Assembly (NCBI GenBank): GCA_017440375.1
Contig: JAFSHK010000030.1
Location: 1-55,492 of the forward strand
From: Lachnospiraceae bacterium
GTDB lineage: Bacteria > Bacillota > Clostridia > Lachnospirales > Lachnospiraceae
Length of the DNA: 55,492 bases
Reading direction: 5' to 3'
A model generated the notes under the pieces. The model was not told where the DNA came from. It worked only from the letters and a program-made list of their open reading frames with translations, and searched no databases. Of this stretch, positions 16,787-26,479 are shown piece by piece (position 1 is the stretch's first letter; every line of letters starts with the position of its first letter). The position numbers were made by a program, and so were the translations under genes.

Positions 16787-19579
16787 ATGTATGAAATGAA
16801 GACGGCAGCAGAGACGATTAGATTGCTGCAAACGGATAAGGAAAAAGGATTGGACAGGCGGGAGGCACTGGAACGAAAGAACAAACAGGGAGCGAATCGG
16901 CTGAAAGAACAGGAAGGAAAAAGCATATGGCAAATGATTCTGGGACAGTTAAATGACCCATTGATTTTGATTCTCGTGATAGCGATGGCAATTTCACTTT
17001 TGCTTGGAGAAATCGGGGACGCCATTATCATTGTGACGGTTGTTGTTTTAAATGCAGCCATTGGTGTAATTCAAGAAGGTAAGGCGGGAAAAGCGGTAGA
17101 AGCTTTGAAAAAGATTTCTTCTCCGCAAGCAACCGTGATACGAGAAGGAAGGACCATGAAAGTGGCGGCAGAAGATTTGGTAACCGGTGATTTGGTTGTT
17201 TTAGAGGCCGGAAATATGGTACCTGCTGACATGCGATTACTTGAAACAATCGGGATGCAGATAGAAGAGTCTACCCTAACGGGAGAGTCTGCACCTGTGG
17301 AGAAAAATGCAGATTATATAGAAATGGTACAAGGTGACAACAGTTGTGAAAATATGGCATATATGTCTACTTATGTGACGAAAGGAAGAGGTATGGGTGT
17401 TGTCACGGCTATTGGTATGGACACGCGTATCGGTCATATTGCAGATATGCTTCATGCCACGAAAGAGAAAATGACCCCTTTACAGGTAAAACTGGGTGAA
17501 CTGGGGAAAATGTTAAGTATTCTGGCAGTTTTAGTTTGCGCATTGCTTTTTGTCATTGCCGTTTTGCAGAAAAGAAATATCGGGGAAATGTTGTTAACTT
17601 CGGTATCGCTTACGGTTGCGGCGGTTCCGGAAGGACTCCCGGCAATTGTTACGATTGTACTTGCACTTAGTGTATCTCGTATGGTTCGAGCGAAGACGAT
17701 TGTACGAAAGTTATCTTCCGTAGAGACATTGGGAGCAGTAGACATTGTTTGTTCTGATAAAACAGGAACATTGACCCAGAATAAGATGACTGTCCGGGAA
17801 TGTTATGTGGATGGCAGAATGATAGAGCAGGAGAAGTTTGCAAGTGTTTTTTCCAGAGAATTGCTGCGAGGTGAAATACAGACAGAAAGTAGTTTGACGC
17901 ATTTTTTGCTTGGATGTGTATTGTGTAATGACGGAGTGTCTTCTTCGGAGGGCGATTTTGGCGACCCAACAGAAATGGCACTTGTTCATATGGCGCAGAA
18001 GTGTGGGCTTGATATGAAAGCCATTCGAAGTCGTTTTCGCCGTAAGGAAGAAAAAGGATTTGATTCTGAGCGAAAAATGATGACAACCTGTCATATGATG
18101 GGAAGTGCAAATGGTTCGCATCCGCTTGTGGCTTATTCCAAAGGTGCGGCAGAGCAGGTATTGGAAAAGTGCAATGCTTTTTATCAGAATGGGCGAAAAC
18201 GTGGTATGAGTGCAGGGGCAAAAGCAGCGCTCTCTCAGGTTTTAGAAGAGTTAATGGGAGAAGGAAGGCGTGTACTTGCAATTGCGATGGAACCGGATGG
18301 GAAAATGACGGAACGGGATATGATATTCCTTGGTTTTGTTAGTATGCAGGACCCGGTCAGACCAGAAGCGGTAGAAGCGGTAGAAGAATTTAAAAGAGCA
18401 GGAGTAGTAACGGCGATGATAACCGGTGATCATCAGAATACCGCTTTTTCCATTGCAAAGGAGCTACATATTGCTTCTTCGCCGAAGGAATGCATTTCCG
18501 GCAGGGAATTAGATACAATGGATGAAAAAACATTTCTGAAAAAATTACCTCATTTGCGTGTATTTGCAAGAGTGACACCGGAACATAAGGTGCGTATCGT
18601 AGAAGGCTTTAAGAAACTAGGCAAGACGGTGGCAATGACAGGAGATGGTGTGAACGATGCCCCTTCTTTGCAGGCAGCGGATATCGGTATTGCGATGGGC
18701 AAAAACGGAACGGATGTAGCCAGAAATGCAGCAGATTTTGTATTGATGGATGACAATTTTGCAACCATACATTTGGCAATACGCGAGGGAAGAGGCATTT
18801 ATGAGAATATCCGCAAGTCAGTGCTTTTCTTATTATCCTCCAATCTGGGTGAGATAATGACAATGTTAGTAACTATTATTGCAGGATTTCCGAGTCCGTT
18901 AAAAGCAAGCTTCATTTTATGGATTAATTTGATTACAGATTCCCTTCCGGCACTTGCACTGGGGGTAGATGATAATGAAACAGATTTGCTCATGAAAGAA
19001 CCGCCCAGACGAAAGGAAGATTCCTTATTCGCAAAAGGCGGTCTGTTGTGTGTATTATGTTATGGTTTTGTGATTGGAGGCGTAAGTCTGGCGGCTTTTC
19101 TAAAAGTGCCTTATGACAAATTAGTAGCGGAAGGATTACCATTAAGTTTACATAACATAATACAAAGTTATCAAATATCCGCAGTTCTTGCAAAGGCACA
19201 GACACATGCTTTTATGGTACTTGGAATGAGTCAGCTTTTTCATGCAATTGGTATGCGTGATGTGAATCGTTCTATTTTTAAGATGAATCATAAGAAAAAT
19301 CCTTATATGCTATTGGCGGTAGGAGTAGGTCTGTTATTGCAAATTGCAGTAACTGAGATTGAACCGTTGATTCGTTTGTTTGGAACCATCAAATTGGATT
19401 TGATGGAGTGGGCGCAGTTGCTTGCATTGTCTTTAACACCGATGATTGTGCATGAGCTGCTTGTTGCTGTTTATTACGGAACAGAGAAAAAGGATACGAA
19501 AAAAAGTGCACAAAAGGAGGTTGCAGAAGAGTCTACGTTAGAGTGCATAGTGCCAGCAACAGAAGAAACAGTCCGCTAA
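16787..19579 (+). CDS. Calcium-type P-type (P2) ATPase
   Basis: A 930-residue ion pump of the SERCA/PacL type. Seen: the cation-ATPase N-terminal domain, actuator motif TLTGESAPVEK, transmembrane motif PEGLPA, phosphorylation site in CSDKTGTLTQNKMT, nucleotide-domain KGAAE, hinge motif TGDGVNDAPSLQ, and a C-terminal helix bundle. PEGLPA rather than CPC argues against heavy-metal pumps; Ca2+ export is most likely, with Mn2+ possible. ATAGGAGG precedes the ATG. Its last 47 bp overlap the end of the convergent YtaF gene. Confidence 0.9.
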   Translation: MYEMKTAAETIRLLQTDKEKGLDRREALERKNKQGANRLKEQEGKSIWQMILGQLNDPLILILVIAMAISLLLGEIGDAIIIVTVVVLNAAIGVIQEGKAGKAVEALKKISSPQATVIREGRTMKVAAEDLVTGDLVVLEAGNMVPADMRLLETIGMQIEESTLTGESAPVEKNADYIEMVQGDNSCENMAYMSTYVTKGRGMGVVTAIGMDTRIGHIADMLHATKEKMTPLQVKLGELGKMLSILAVLVCALLFVIAVLQKRNIGEMLLTSVSLTVAAVPEGLPAIVTIVLALSVSRMVRAKTIVRKLSSVETLGAVDIVCSDKTGTLTQNKMTVRECYVDGRMIEQEKFASVFSRELLRGEIQTESSLTHFLLGCVLCNDGVSSSEGDFGDPTEMALVHMAQKCGLDMKAIRSRFRRKEEKGFDSERKMMTTCHMMGSANGSHPLVAYSKGAAEQVLEKCNAFYQNGRKRGMSAGAKAALSQVLEELMGEGRRVLAIAMEPDGKMTERDMIFLGFVSMQDPVRPEAVEAVEEFKRAGVVTAMITGDHQNTAFSIAKELHIASSPKECISGRELDTMDEKTFLKKLPHLRVFARVTPEHKVRIVEGFKKLGKTVAMTGDGVNDAPSLQAADIGIAMGKNGTDVARNAADFVLMDDNFATIHLAIREGRGIYENIRKSVLFLLSSNLGEIMTMLVTIIAGFPSPLKASFILWINLITDSLPALALGVDDNETDLLMKEPPRRKEDSLFAKGGLLCVLCYGFVIGGVSLAAFLKVPYDKLVAEGLPLSLHNIIQSYQISAVLAKAQTHAFMVLGMSQLFHAIGMRDVNRSIFKMNHKKNPYMLLAVGVGLLLQIAVTEIEPLIRLFGTIKLDLMEWAQLLALSLTPMIVHELLVAVYYGTEKKDTKKSAQKEVAEESTLECIVPATEETVR

Positions 19580-20168
19580 GCCAGGAGAGATCAAAATGGC
19601 TTCTTTTGGAAATGAGTAGTCCAAGTCCAAAACCGAGAAAGAAAAGAAGAAAATGAAAGATGACAGCTAACAGGAAAAAGGATAGTAAGGAGTTTACCTG
19701 ACAGGAAAATGCCATACTGGCAATCATACTGTCTAAGGAAAGTGCCAGACTTAAGAAGAATGCTTCTTTGGCACTTAATACCTGAATGTCCTGTTTATTA
19801 GCATCTTCCGGAGAAAAATAAATAGTAAATATAATATTAAGCTGCTTGATTTTACACGCCCAGTTTCCGATGATACTCGGATATTTTTTTGCATAATGGC
19901 GTATCAGACTTTCCAGAAGCTTAGTACAACCTAAGAGAAAAAGGAGCAGAAAGGAAATGGTAGAAAACAAGGCAACCGGAAAAAGGGAAAATAATACAGA
20001 ACCAATTTGCGTCATAAGCGTAATAGTAATCGAGGGAATAAAAATCAGATAAATGGCGGCTAGTGGTTTAATATGGACTTTGGAAGTACCATAGGAAAGC
20101 CCGGCAGTAAAGGAATCTATGGAAACAGCAAGCAGAAAGAGTAACATGGAAAGAATTGAAAAAATCAT
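19533..20168 (-). CDS. YtaF/MntP-family sporulation membrane protein
   Basis: A 211-residue protein of about six membrane helices. Two related halves carry AVSIDSFTAGLSYG and ALSLDSMIASMAF, the paired acidic motif of the MntP/YtaF group. MntP exports manganese; YtaF is the sporulation-linked relative in Firmicutes. The connecting hydrophilic loop (about 85-130) is longer than in MntP, which favours YtaF. It converges on, and overlaps by 47 bp, the ATPase gene. Confidence 0.75.
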   Translation of the reverse strand: MIFSILSMLLFLLAVSIDSFTAGLSYGTSKVHIKPLAAIYLIFIPSITITLMTQIGSVLFSLFPVALFSTISFLLLFLLGCTKLLESLIRHYAKKYPSIIGNWACKIKQLNIIFTIYFSPEDANKQDIQVLSAKEAFFLSLALSLDSMIASMAFSCQVNSLLSFFLLAVIFHFLLFFLGFGLGLLISKRSHFDLSWLSGLFLLLLALCTLT

Positions 20169-20292
20169 AATGCTACCTCTGTATTGAATAAACTTGTGAT
20201 AAAATATTTTTAATTTATCCTATGCAAAAATATGGAAATTGACTGTACGGTTTTTGGGAAAAATGGTATGATAGATAAAAGGAGGCATGCTT

Positions 20293-21891
20293 ATGGAACT
20301 AATGTTTATTGGAGCCGACCATGAGGTAACTGGCAGTTGTCATTATCTTCATGTCAATGATAAGAATATTTTAGTAGATTATGGTATGGAGCAGGGAACA
20401 CAGGCATTTGAAAACTGTACGCTTCCGGTGGAACCTGCTTTGATTGATTATGTTTTTCTGACACATGCGCATATTGATCATTCAGGTATGCTTCCGCTTC
20501 TGTATGCAAGAGGTTTTCGTGGTAGTATATATACAACGGATGCTACGGCAGATTTGTGCAGCATTATGTTACGTGACAGTGCGCACATCCAGATGCAGGA
20601 AGCTGAATGGAAGAATCGAAAGGCGAAACGTAGTGCAAATAATGCATTGATTGAACCGCTTTATACCATGGAGGATGCAGATGGAACAATTAAAAGGATT
20701 GTTCCTTGTGAATACGAAAAAGAGATTCAGATTTGTGACGGAGTGAAAATCCGATTTACGGATATTGGACATTTGCTTGGTTCGGCAAGTATTGAGGTAT
20801 GGGCTACCGAAGACGATGTGACGAAGAAAATTGTGTTTTCCGGTGATATCGGTAATGTTGACCAGCCGTTAATTAAGGATCCAAAGATAACTAAGGAAGC
20901 AGATTATGTTGTGATGGAGTCTACTTATGGAGACAGATATCACTCAGATACCAAGCCGGATTATGTTGGTGAACTGACAAGAATTCTGAAAACAACCTTC
21001 GATAAAGGTGGTAATGTAGTCATTCCTTCTTTTGCGGTCGGCAGAACCCAGGAAATGCTTTATTTCCTGCGTCAGATTAAGGAAGAACGAAGAGTAGAAG
21101 GACATGAGAACTTTTTAGTTTATGTAGATAGTCCGCTGGCTGTTGAAGCAACAGGAATTTTCCAGAAAAACATTGCAGAGTGTTTTGACGAGGAAGCAAT
21201 GGCTCTGGTGCAAAAAGGAATTAATCCGATTACGTTTCCGGGGCTTCGTCTGGCAATTACAAGTGATGAATCCAAAGCAATTAACTTTGAAAATACACCG
21301 AAAGTTATTATTTCTGCTTCCGGTATGTGTGAGGCGGGTCGTATCAGACATCACTTGAAACACAATTTATGGAGACCGGAATGTACGGTACTTTTTGTTG
21401 GTTATCAGGCAATCGGTACGTTGGGGCGTGCGATTGTAGAAGGTGCGAAAGAAGTAAAGCTTTTTGGCGAGACAATTGAGATTCGTGCACAAATAGAGAA
21501 ATTAGTAGGTATGAGTGGTCATGCGGACAAAGGCGGTTTGCTTCAATGGATAAAAGGGTTTGAAACCAAGCCGGAGCGTGTTTTTGTTGTGCATGGTGAA
21601 GATGGTGTGTGTAAGCTTTTTACCGAGTGTTTGAAAATAGAGCATGGCATCAAAGCATATGCACCTTACAGCGGTACAAGGTATGATTTGATAGCGAATG
21701 AATTTATTTATGAAGCAGAACCTGTGGTACTGAAGAAGAAAGCACATGCAGTATCTGATGTCTTTGCAAGACTTGTTGCAGCAGGGCAGCGACTTGTGGC
21801 AGTTATTTACAAGAACGAGGGCTGCGCGAATAAAGATTTGGCGAAGTTTGCAGACCAAATCAATGCACTTTGCGATAAATATGACAGATAG
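20293..21891 (+). CDS. Beta-CASP metallo-beta-lactamase-fold RNA hydrolase-like protein
   Basis: A 532-residue protein. The metal-binding motif THAHIDHSG lies near residue 60, followed by GHLLGSASIEV, FSGDIGN, the beta-CASP part with VVIPSFAVGRTQEMLY, SASGMCEAGRIRHHL, and the late GHADK and VHGE motifs. Family members cut or process RNA; bacterial members with this layout are annotated as MBL-fold RNA metallo-hydrolases. A C-terminal extension of about 70 residues has no clear match. AAAGGAGG lies 7 bases before ATG 20293, which I prefer to ATG 20287. It is followed by thyA after 14 bp. Confidence 0.85.
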   Translation: MELMFIGADHEVTGSCHYLHVNDKNILVDYGMEQGTQAFENCTLPVEPALIDYVFLTHAHIDHSGMLPLLYARGFRGSIYTTDATADLCSIMLRDSAHIQMQEAEWKNRKAKRSANNALIEPLYTMEDADGTIKRIVPCEYEKEIQICDGVKIRFTDIGHLLGSASIEVWATEDDVTKKIVFSGDIGNVDQPLIKDPKITKEADYVVMESTYGDRYHSDTKPDYVGELTRILKTTFDKGGNVVIPSFAVGRTQEMLYFLRQIKEERRVEGHENFLVYVDSPLAVEATGIFQKNIAECFDEEAMALVQKGINPITFPGLRLAITSDESKAINFENTPKVIISASGMCEAGRIRHHLKHNLWRPECTVLFVGYQAIGTLGRAIVEGAKEVKLFGETIEIRAQIEKLVGMSGHADKGGLLQWIKGFETKPERVFVVHGEDGVCKLFTECLKIEHGIKAYAPYSGTRYDLIANEFIYEAEPVVLKKKAHAVSDVFARLVAAGQRLVAVIYKNEGCANKDLAKFADQINALCDKYDR

Positions 21892-21905
21892 CAGGAGAAA
21901 CAGAA

Positions 21906-22754
21906 ATGAGTTTAGCAGATACAATATTCATTAATATGTGTAAGGATATTCTGGAGAACGGAACCAGTACAGAAGGCGAGAAGGTAAGACCGCATTGGGA
22001 AGATGGTACTTCGGCATATACAATTAAGAAATTTGGAGTCGTGAATCGTTACGATTTATCAAAAGAATTTCCGCTGATTACACTTCGCAAGACAGCACTC
22101 AAGAGTGCAACGGATGAAATGTTGTGGATTTGGCAGCAGAAGTCAAATAATATCCATGATTTGCATAGCCACATTTGGGACGAATGGGCGGACGAAGACG
22201 GTTCTATCGGCAAAGCATATGGTTATCAATTAGGCGTTAAGCATCAATATAAAGAGGGGATGATGGATCAGGTTGACCGAGTCATCTATGACCTGAAAAA
22301 TAATCCGTTCAGCCGCCGTATTATGACGAATATTTATGTGCATCAGGATTTGCATGAAATGAATTTGTATCCCTGTGCTTATAGTATGACTTTTAATGTT
22401 ACACAGAAACAAGGGGAAGAGAAACTGACGTTGAATGCTGTTTTAAATCAGCGTTCTCAAGATGTATTGGCAGCAAATAACTGGAATGTTGTACAGTATG
22501 CGGTATTAGTGCATATGTTAGCCCAGGTTTGTGATATGAATGTAGGTGAACTTGTGCATGTGATAGCAGATGCGCACATTTATGACAGACATATTCCGAT
22601 TATCAAAGAATTGATTGAACGTCCCACTTATGAGGCACCGACATTCTGGTTGAATCCGGATATTAAAGATTTTTATCAATTCACCAGAAATGATGTGAAA
22701 GTGGAAAATTATGTAACTGGTCCACAAATAGAAAATATTCCGATTGCTATTTAA
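21906..22754 (+). CDS. thyA: Thymidylate synthase
   Basis: Makes dTMP from dUMP with methylene-tetrahydrofolate. The 282-residue chain shows the catalytic cysteine in YPCAYSMTFNV, the folate/nucleotide part RSQDVLAANNWNVVQYA, and the later HIYDRHIP. The usual LxPCH histidine is replaced (PCA), as in the divergent thymidylate synthases of some Firmicutes. It is followed after 20 bp by dihydrofolate reductase, which restores the folate oxidised in the reaction. Start at ATG 21906 after GCAGGAGA. Confidence 0.9.
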   Translation: MSLADTIFINMCKDILENGTSTEGEKVRPHWEDGTSAYTIKKFGVVNRYDLSKEFPLITLRKTALKSATDEMLWIWQQKSNNIHDLHSHIWDEWADEDGSIGKAYGYQLGVKHQYKEGMMDQVDRVIYDLKNNPFSRRIMTNIYVHQDLHEMNLYPCAYSMTFNVTQKQGEEKLTLNAVLNQRSQDVLAANNWNVVQYAVLVHMLAQVCDMNVGELVHVIADAHIYDRHIPIIKELIERPTYEAPTFWLNPDIKDFYQFTRNDVKVENYVTGPQIENIPIAI

Positions 22755-22774
22755 ATGGAGAAGGAGAACGCAAG

Positions 22775-23266
22775 ATGAATTTAATTGTTGCAGTAGACAA
22801 TAATTGGGCGATAGGATGTAAAAACAGTTTGCTCGTTAGTATCCCAAACGATCACAAGTTTTTCAGACAGGAAACAACCGGAAAAGTGGTTGTGCTCGGA
22901 AGAAAGACTTTGGAAACATTTCCGCAGGGGATGCCGCTAAAAAACAGAACCAATATTATTCTTTCTACGAATCCGGATTTTAAAGTAAAGGATGCGGTTG
23001 TAGTACACAGCAAAGAAGAATTGTTGGAAGAATTAAAACAATATAGTACAGAAGATGTTTATATCATTGGTGGGGAAAGTGTGTATCGTATGATGCTCCC
23101 TTATTGTGATGTGGCGCATGTTACAAAAATAGACCATGCCTATGAAGCAGACGCTTATTTTCCAAATCTGGATGAACTGGAAGAATGGGAAATTACTGCT
23201 GATAGTGATGAACAGACCTATTTTGATATTGCTTACCAGTTTGTAAAATACGAACGCAAGAAATAA
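22775..23266 (+). CDS. folA: Dihydrofolate reductase
   Basis: A 163-residue enzyme that reduces dihydrofolate with NADPH. Motifs: NWAIGCKNSLLVSIPNDHKFF with the substrate-binding acid, VVVLGRKT for NADPH binding, and YIIGGESVYRMML near the C-terminus. The pairing with thyA is the standard folate cycle arrangement. GGAGAAGGAG precedes the ATG. Confidence 0.95.
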   Translation: MNLIVAVDNNWAIGCKNSLLVSIPNDHKFFRQETTGKVVVLGRKTLETFPQGMPLKNRTNIILSTNPDFKVKDAVVVHSKEELLEELKQYSTEDVYIIGGESVYRMMLPYCDVAHVTKIDHAYEADAYFPNLDELEEWEITADSDEQTYFDIAYQFVKYERKK

Positions 23267-23286
23267 GAAAGGGGCATTGGTAGATT

Positions 23287-25263
23287 ATGGGTGAAGACAA
23301 GAACCAGGAAAAGAAAAATGGCTTTACCTCCAAATTGGAGAAACAGGCAGTATCCCTTCTGCTTGCCAAAGAACAGTTAGAAAAGAAGAATATTGAATTG
23401 GAAAGTGCTATGGCAGATGCCAGAAAGGCGACTCATGCAAGAGACCTTTTCCTTGCAAATATGTCCCACGAAATTCGTACGCCAATCAATACAATTCTTG
23501 GATTAAACGAATTGATTTTGCGAGAGAGTCAGGACGAAAATATTAGAGAGTATGCACTGGATATTAAACAGGCAGGAAGTATTTTGTTATCTCTCATCAG
23601 TGATATTCTGGATTTTTCACAAATTCAGTCCGGAAAGATGGAGATTCAGGATGGAATTTACGATATCAGTTCTGTAATGAATGATTTGATTAACAGTATT
23701 TCGATTCCGCTGCGTAAGAAGAAACTTCGTTTGGAATTGGATATCGCATCGGATATTCCGTATAAGTTATCCGGCGACGAAATACATCTTCGTCAGATTA
23801 TTGGTAATCTTCTATCCAATGCAGTCAAATATACAAAGGTTGGTAGCGTTACATTACATCTTACTTGGAAACAACATTCTGAAGAAGAAATTCTGTTAGA
23901 GATAGCAATCGAGGATACCGGTATTGGTATTAAGGAAAAAGATATTGAAAAGATTTTTGGTACCTTTAACAGACTGGATATGGAAGCAAGCCGTGCGGAG
24001 GCAGGAACCGGGCTTGGTTTGGCAGTTACGAATCGTTTGGTTGAAATGATGGGTGGAAAGCTTGAAGCTAAGAGTGAATATGGGAAAGGTTCTACCTTCT
24101 CATTTGCCGTTGTGCAGAAAGTAATTGATAAAGAACCACTTGGTGATTTCAAAAAGCAATACGATAATAGCGTGCGTAATTCAATTAGTTATAAGGAAAA
24201 ATTCATTGCACCTCTCGGAAAGATTCTGGTTGTGGATGACAATGCAATGAACTTGGCGGTTGCACAAGATTTACTGCGTAAAACAAAGTTGCAGATTGAT
24301 GTGGCAACAAGTGGTGAGGAATGTCTGGAGCTTATTAAGCGAAAAGAGTATCACTTGATTTGTATGGATCATATGATGCCAATTATGGATGGTGTACAAA
24401 CCTTACATGCGATTCGGGAATTAGAGGGAAATCCCTCGAAAGATGTTCCGATTATTGCACTGACTGCCAATGCAGTTATCGGTGCTCGTGATTTTTATTT
24501 ACAGGCGGGCTTCGAAGATTATCTGACAAAGCCGATTGAACCGGAGAAATTAGAAGATATGTTAATCAAATACCTTCCGAAGGAATTGGTATATATGACA
24601 GAAGATACCAATGAAGAAATTACGGAAGGATTTGAAACAGTCGGCTTAGATGAAGAACGGTTAACAGATATTGGTATTAATGCGGAACATGGACTCAAAT
24701 ACATGGGTGGAAGTAAAGTGCTTTATGAGAAAGTTCTACGTGATTTTCATGATATGTTGATTGAGAAGGAAGAGCAGTTAAAAGCCATGTTGGACAAAGA
24801 GGATACTTCCGGTTATGCTATTATTGTACATGCACTGAAAGGTAATGCAAGAAATATCGGTGCCGATGAACTGGCAGAGCTTTCTTTTGAATTAGAGAAA
24901 AAGAGCAAAGCAGGCAGATTGGAAGAGGTGGAAGTACAATCACCGATATTGTTTGGCATGATGCATACTTTAGGAGAAAATCTGGAGCTTTATCTTGGAT
25001 ATGGTGCGTTCGAACATAAAGAAGAAGCAGAACCGGAAGAAGTTGAAAAAATTCCGTTTTCAGAGCAAGCATGGAAAGAGAAACTGCAGGAATTGCATAA
25101 GAAGCTGGATGATTTTGATGGTGAAGGTGCAGCAGAATATCTTAGTCAATTAAAGAAATTTAAGCTTACGGAATCCAATGCAAAGTTACTTCGTATGTGT
25201 GAAAAGGCAGTAAAGGATTTTGCATATGATGTGGCGATGGAGATTGTAACTTCTGCGCTGTAG
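23287..25263 (+). CDS. Cytosolic hybrid histidine kinase
   Basis: A 658-residue protein. There is no membrane segment and only a short N-terminal coiled coil (about 20-60) in place of a sensor domain. HisKA has NMSHEIRTPIN, HATPase has DTGIGI and GTGLGLAV, the receiver has VVDDNAMN and ICMDHMMPIMDG, and an Hpt domain carries VHALKGNARNIG. The layout matches the kinase at 1465-4149 minus the PocR domain, so the two look like paralogues. It may take its signal from a partner protein. It sits 20 bp after folA, but the ribosome binding site (AAAGGGGC) is weak and distant. Confidence 0.85.
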   Translation: MGEDKNQEKKNGFTSKLEKQAVSLLLAKEQLEKKNIELESAMADARKATHARDLFLANMSHEIRTPINTILGLNELILRESQDENIREYALDIKQAGSILLSLISDILDFSQIQSGKMEIQDGIYDISSVMNDLINSISIPLRKKKLRLELDIASDIPYKLSGDEIHLRQIIGNLLSNAVKYTKVGSVTLHLTWKQHSEEEILLEIAIEDTGIGIKEKDIEKIFGTFNRLDMEASRAEAGTGLGLAVTNRLVEMMGGKLEAKSEYGKGSTFSFAVVQKVIDKEPLGDFKKQYDNSVRNSISYKEKFIAPLGKILVVDDNAMNLAVAQDLLRKTKLQIDVATSGEECLELIKRKEYHLICMDHMMPIMDGVQTLHAIRELEGNPSKDVPIIALTANAVIGARDFYLQAGFEDYLTKPIEPEKLEDMLIKYLPKELVYMTEDTNEEITEGFETVGLDEERLTDIGINAEHGLKYMGGSKVLYEKVLRDFHDMLIEKEEQLKAMLDKEDTSGYAIIVHALKGNARNIGADELAELSFELEKKSKAGRLEEVEVQSPILFGMMHTLGENLELYLGYGAFEHKEEAEPEEVEKIPFSEQAWKEKLQELHKKLDDFDGEGAAEYLSQLKKFKLTESNAKLLRMCEKAVKDFAYDVAMEIVTSAL

Positions 25264-25348
25264 ACTTGACTTTTGAGGATAAAAGTATAATATAGAGTAT
25301 AAGCGTTTTTTGAAAGAGATACTATGAGGGAAAGAAGGAGTAAGAAAC

Positions 25349-26374
25349 ATGGAAAAGAAAAACATTGACTGGGCAAATCTTGGCTTCGGCTATCAGGAGA
25401 CAGACAAAAGATTTGTAGCAAATTATAAAAATGGTGCATGGGATGAAGGAGCACTTGTTTCTGATGCAAATATCACAATCAATGAGTGCGCAGGTGTATT
25501 CCAGTATGCACAGACTTGTTTTGAAGGTATGAAAGCCTACACAACAGAAGACGGACATATCGTTACCTTCCGCCCTGATTTAAATGCACAGCGTATGGAA
25601 GATTCCTGTAAGAGACTGGAAATGCCGGTATTTCCGAAAGACCGTTTTGTTCAGGCGGTTATCGATACCGTAGCAGCAAATGAGGCTTATGTACCTCCAT
25701 ACGGTTCCGGTGCAACTTTATATATTCGTCCGTATATGTTTGGAAGTTCTTCTGTTATTGGTGTTAAACCGGCAGAAGAATATCAGTTCAGAATTTTCAC
25801 TACACCGGTTGGACCATATTTTAAAGGTGGTGTAAAACCACTTACGATTAAAGTAAGCGATTTTGACAGAGCAGCACCGAACGGTACAGGTCATATTAAA
25901 GCTGGTCTTAACTATGCAATGAGCCTTCATGCAATCGTAACTGCGCATGCAGAAGGTTATGACGAGAATATGTATCTGGATGCTAAGACAAGAACTTATG
26001 TCGAAGAAACAGGTGGTGCAAACTTCTTATTTGTAACAAAAGATAATAAGGTAGTAACACCGAAATCTGACAGCATTCTGCCATCTATTACACGTCGTTC
26101 TTTGATGGTTGTAGCCAAAGATTATCTTGGACTGGAAGTGGAAGAAAGACCGGTTGCGTTAGAAGAATTGAAAGACTTTGCAGAATGTGGTCTTTGCGGT
26201 ACAGCAGCAGTTATCTCACCGGTAGGAAAAGTAGTGAATCACGGTAAAGAGATTGCTTTCCCAAGCGGTATGACTGAAATGGGACCTGTAACAAAGAAAT
26301 TGTATGATACTTTAACAGGTATTCAGATGGGTCGTATAGAAGCTCCTGAAGGTTGGATTCAGGTTATTAAATAA
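25349..26374 (+). CDS. ilvE: Branched-chain amino acid aminotransferase
   Basis: A 341-residue PLP enzyme that interconverts Leu, Ile and Val with their keto acids. Seen: QTCFEGMKAY, RPYMFGS, the lysine in GHIKAGLNYAMSL, YVEETGGANFLFV, and phosphate-cup CGLCGTAAVISPV. AGAAGGAG precedes the ATG. It is a single gene ended by a terminator; the other branched-chain genes are not nearby. Confidence 0.95.
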   Translation: MEKKNIDWANLGFGYQETDKRFVANYKNGAWDEGALVSDANITINECAGVFQYAQTCFEGMKAYTTEDGHIVTFRPDLNAQRMEDSCKRLEMPVFPKDRFVQAVIDTVAANEAYVPPYGSGATLYIRPYMFGSSSVIGVKPAEEYQFRIFTTPVGPYFKGGVKPLTIKVSDFDRAAPNGTGHIKAGLNYAMSLHAIVTAHAEGYDENMYLDAKTRTYVEETGGANFLFVTKDNKVVTPKSDSILPSITRRSLMVVAKDYLGLEVEERPVALEELKDFAECGLCGTAAVISPVGKVVNHGKEIAFPSGMTEMGPVTKKLYDTLTGIQMGRIEAPEGWIQVIK

Positions 26375-26386
26375 AGAGTGGACAGT

Positions 26387-26432
26387 AAAAAGGATTAGGT
26401 TGTGTATATACACACAATTTAATCCTTTTTTA
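26387..26432 (+). terminator. Terminator after ilvE
   Basis: AAAAAGGATTA (26387-26397) pairs with TAATCCTTTTT (26420-26430); the loop holds GTGTATATACAC, itself a palindrome. Confidence 0.9.
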
Positions 26433-26479
26433 GGGAATAGGAAAGAACCCAAGCAGTTAGTGTGAGGAAAGGTTTGAAA

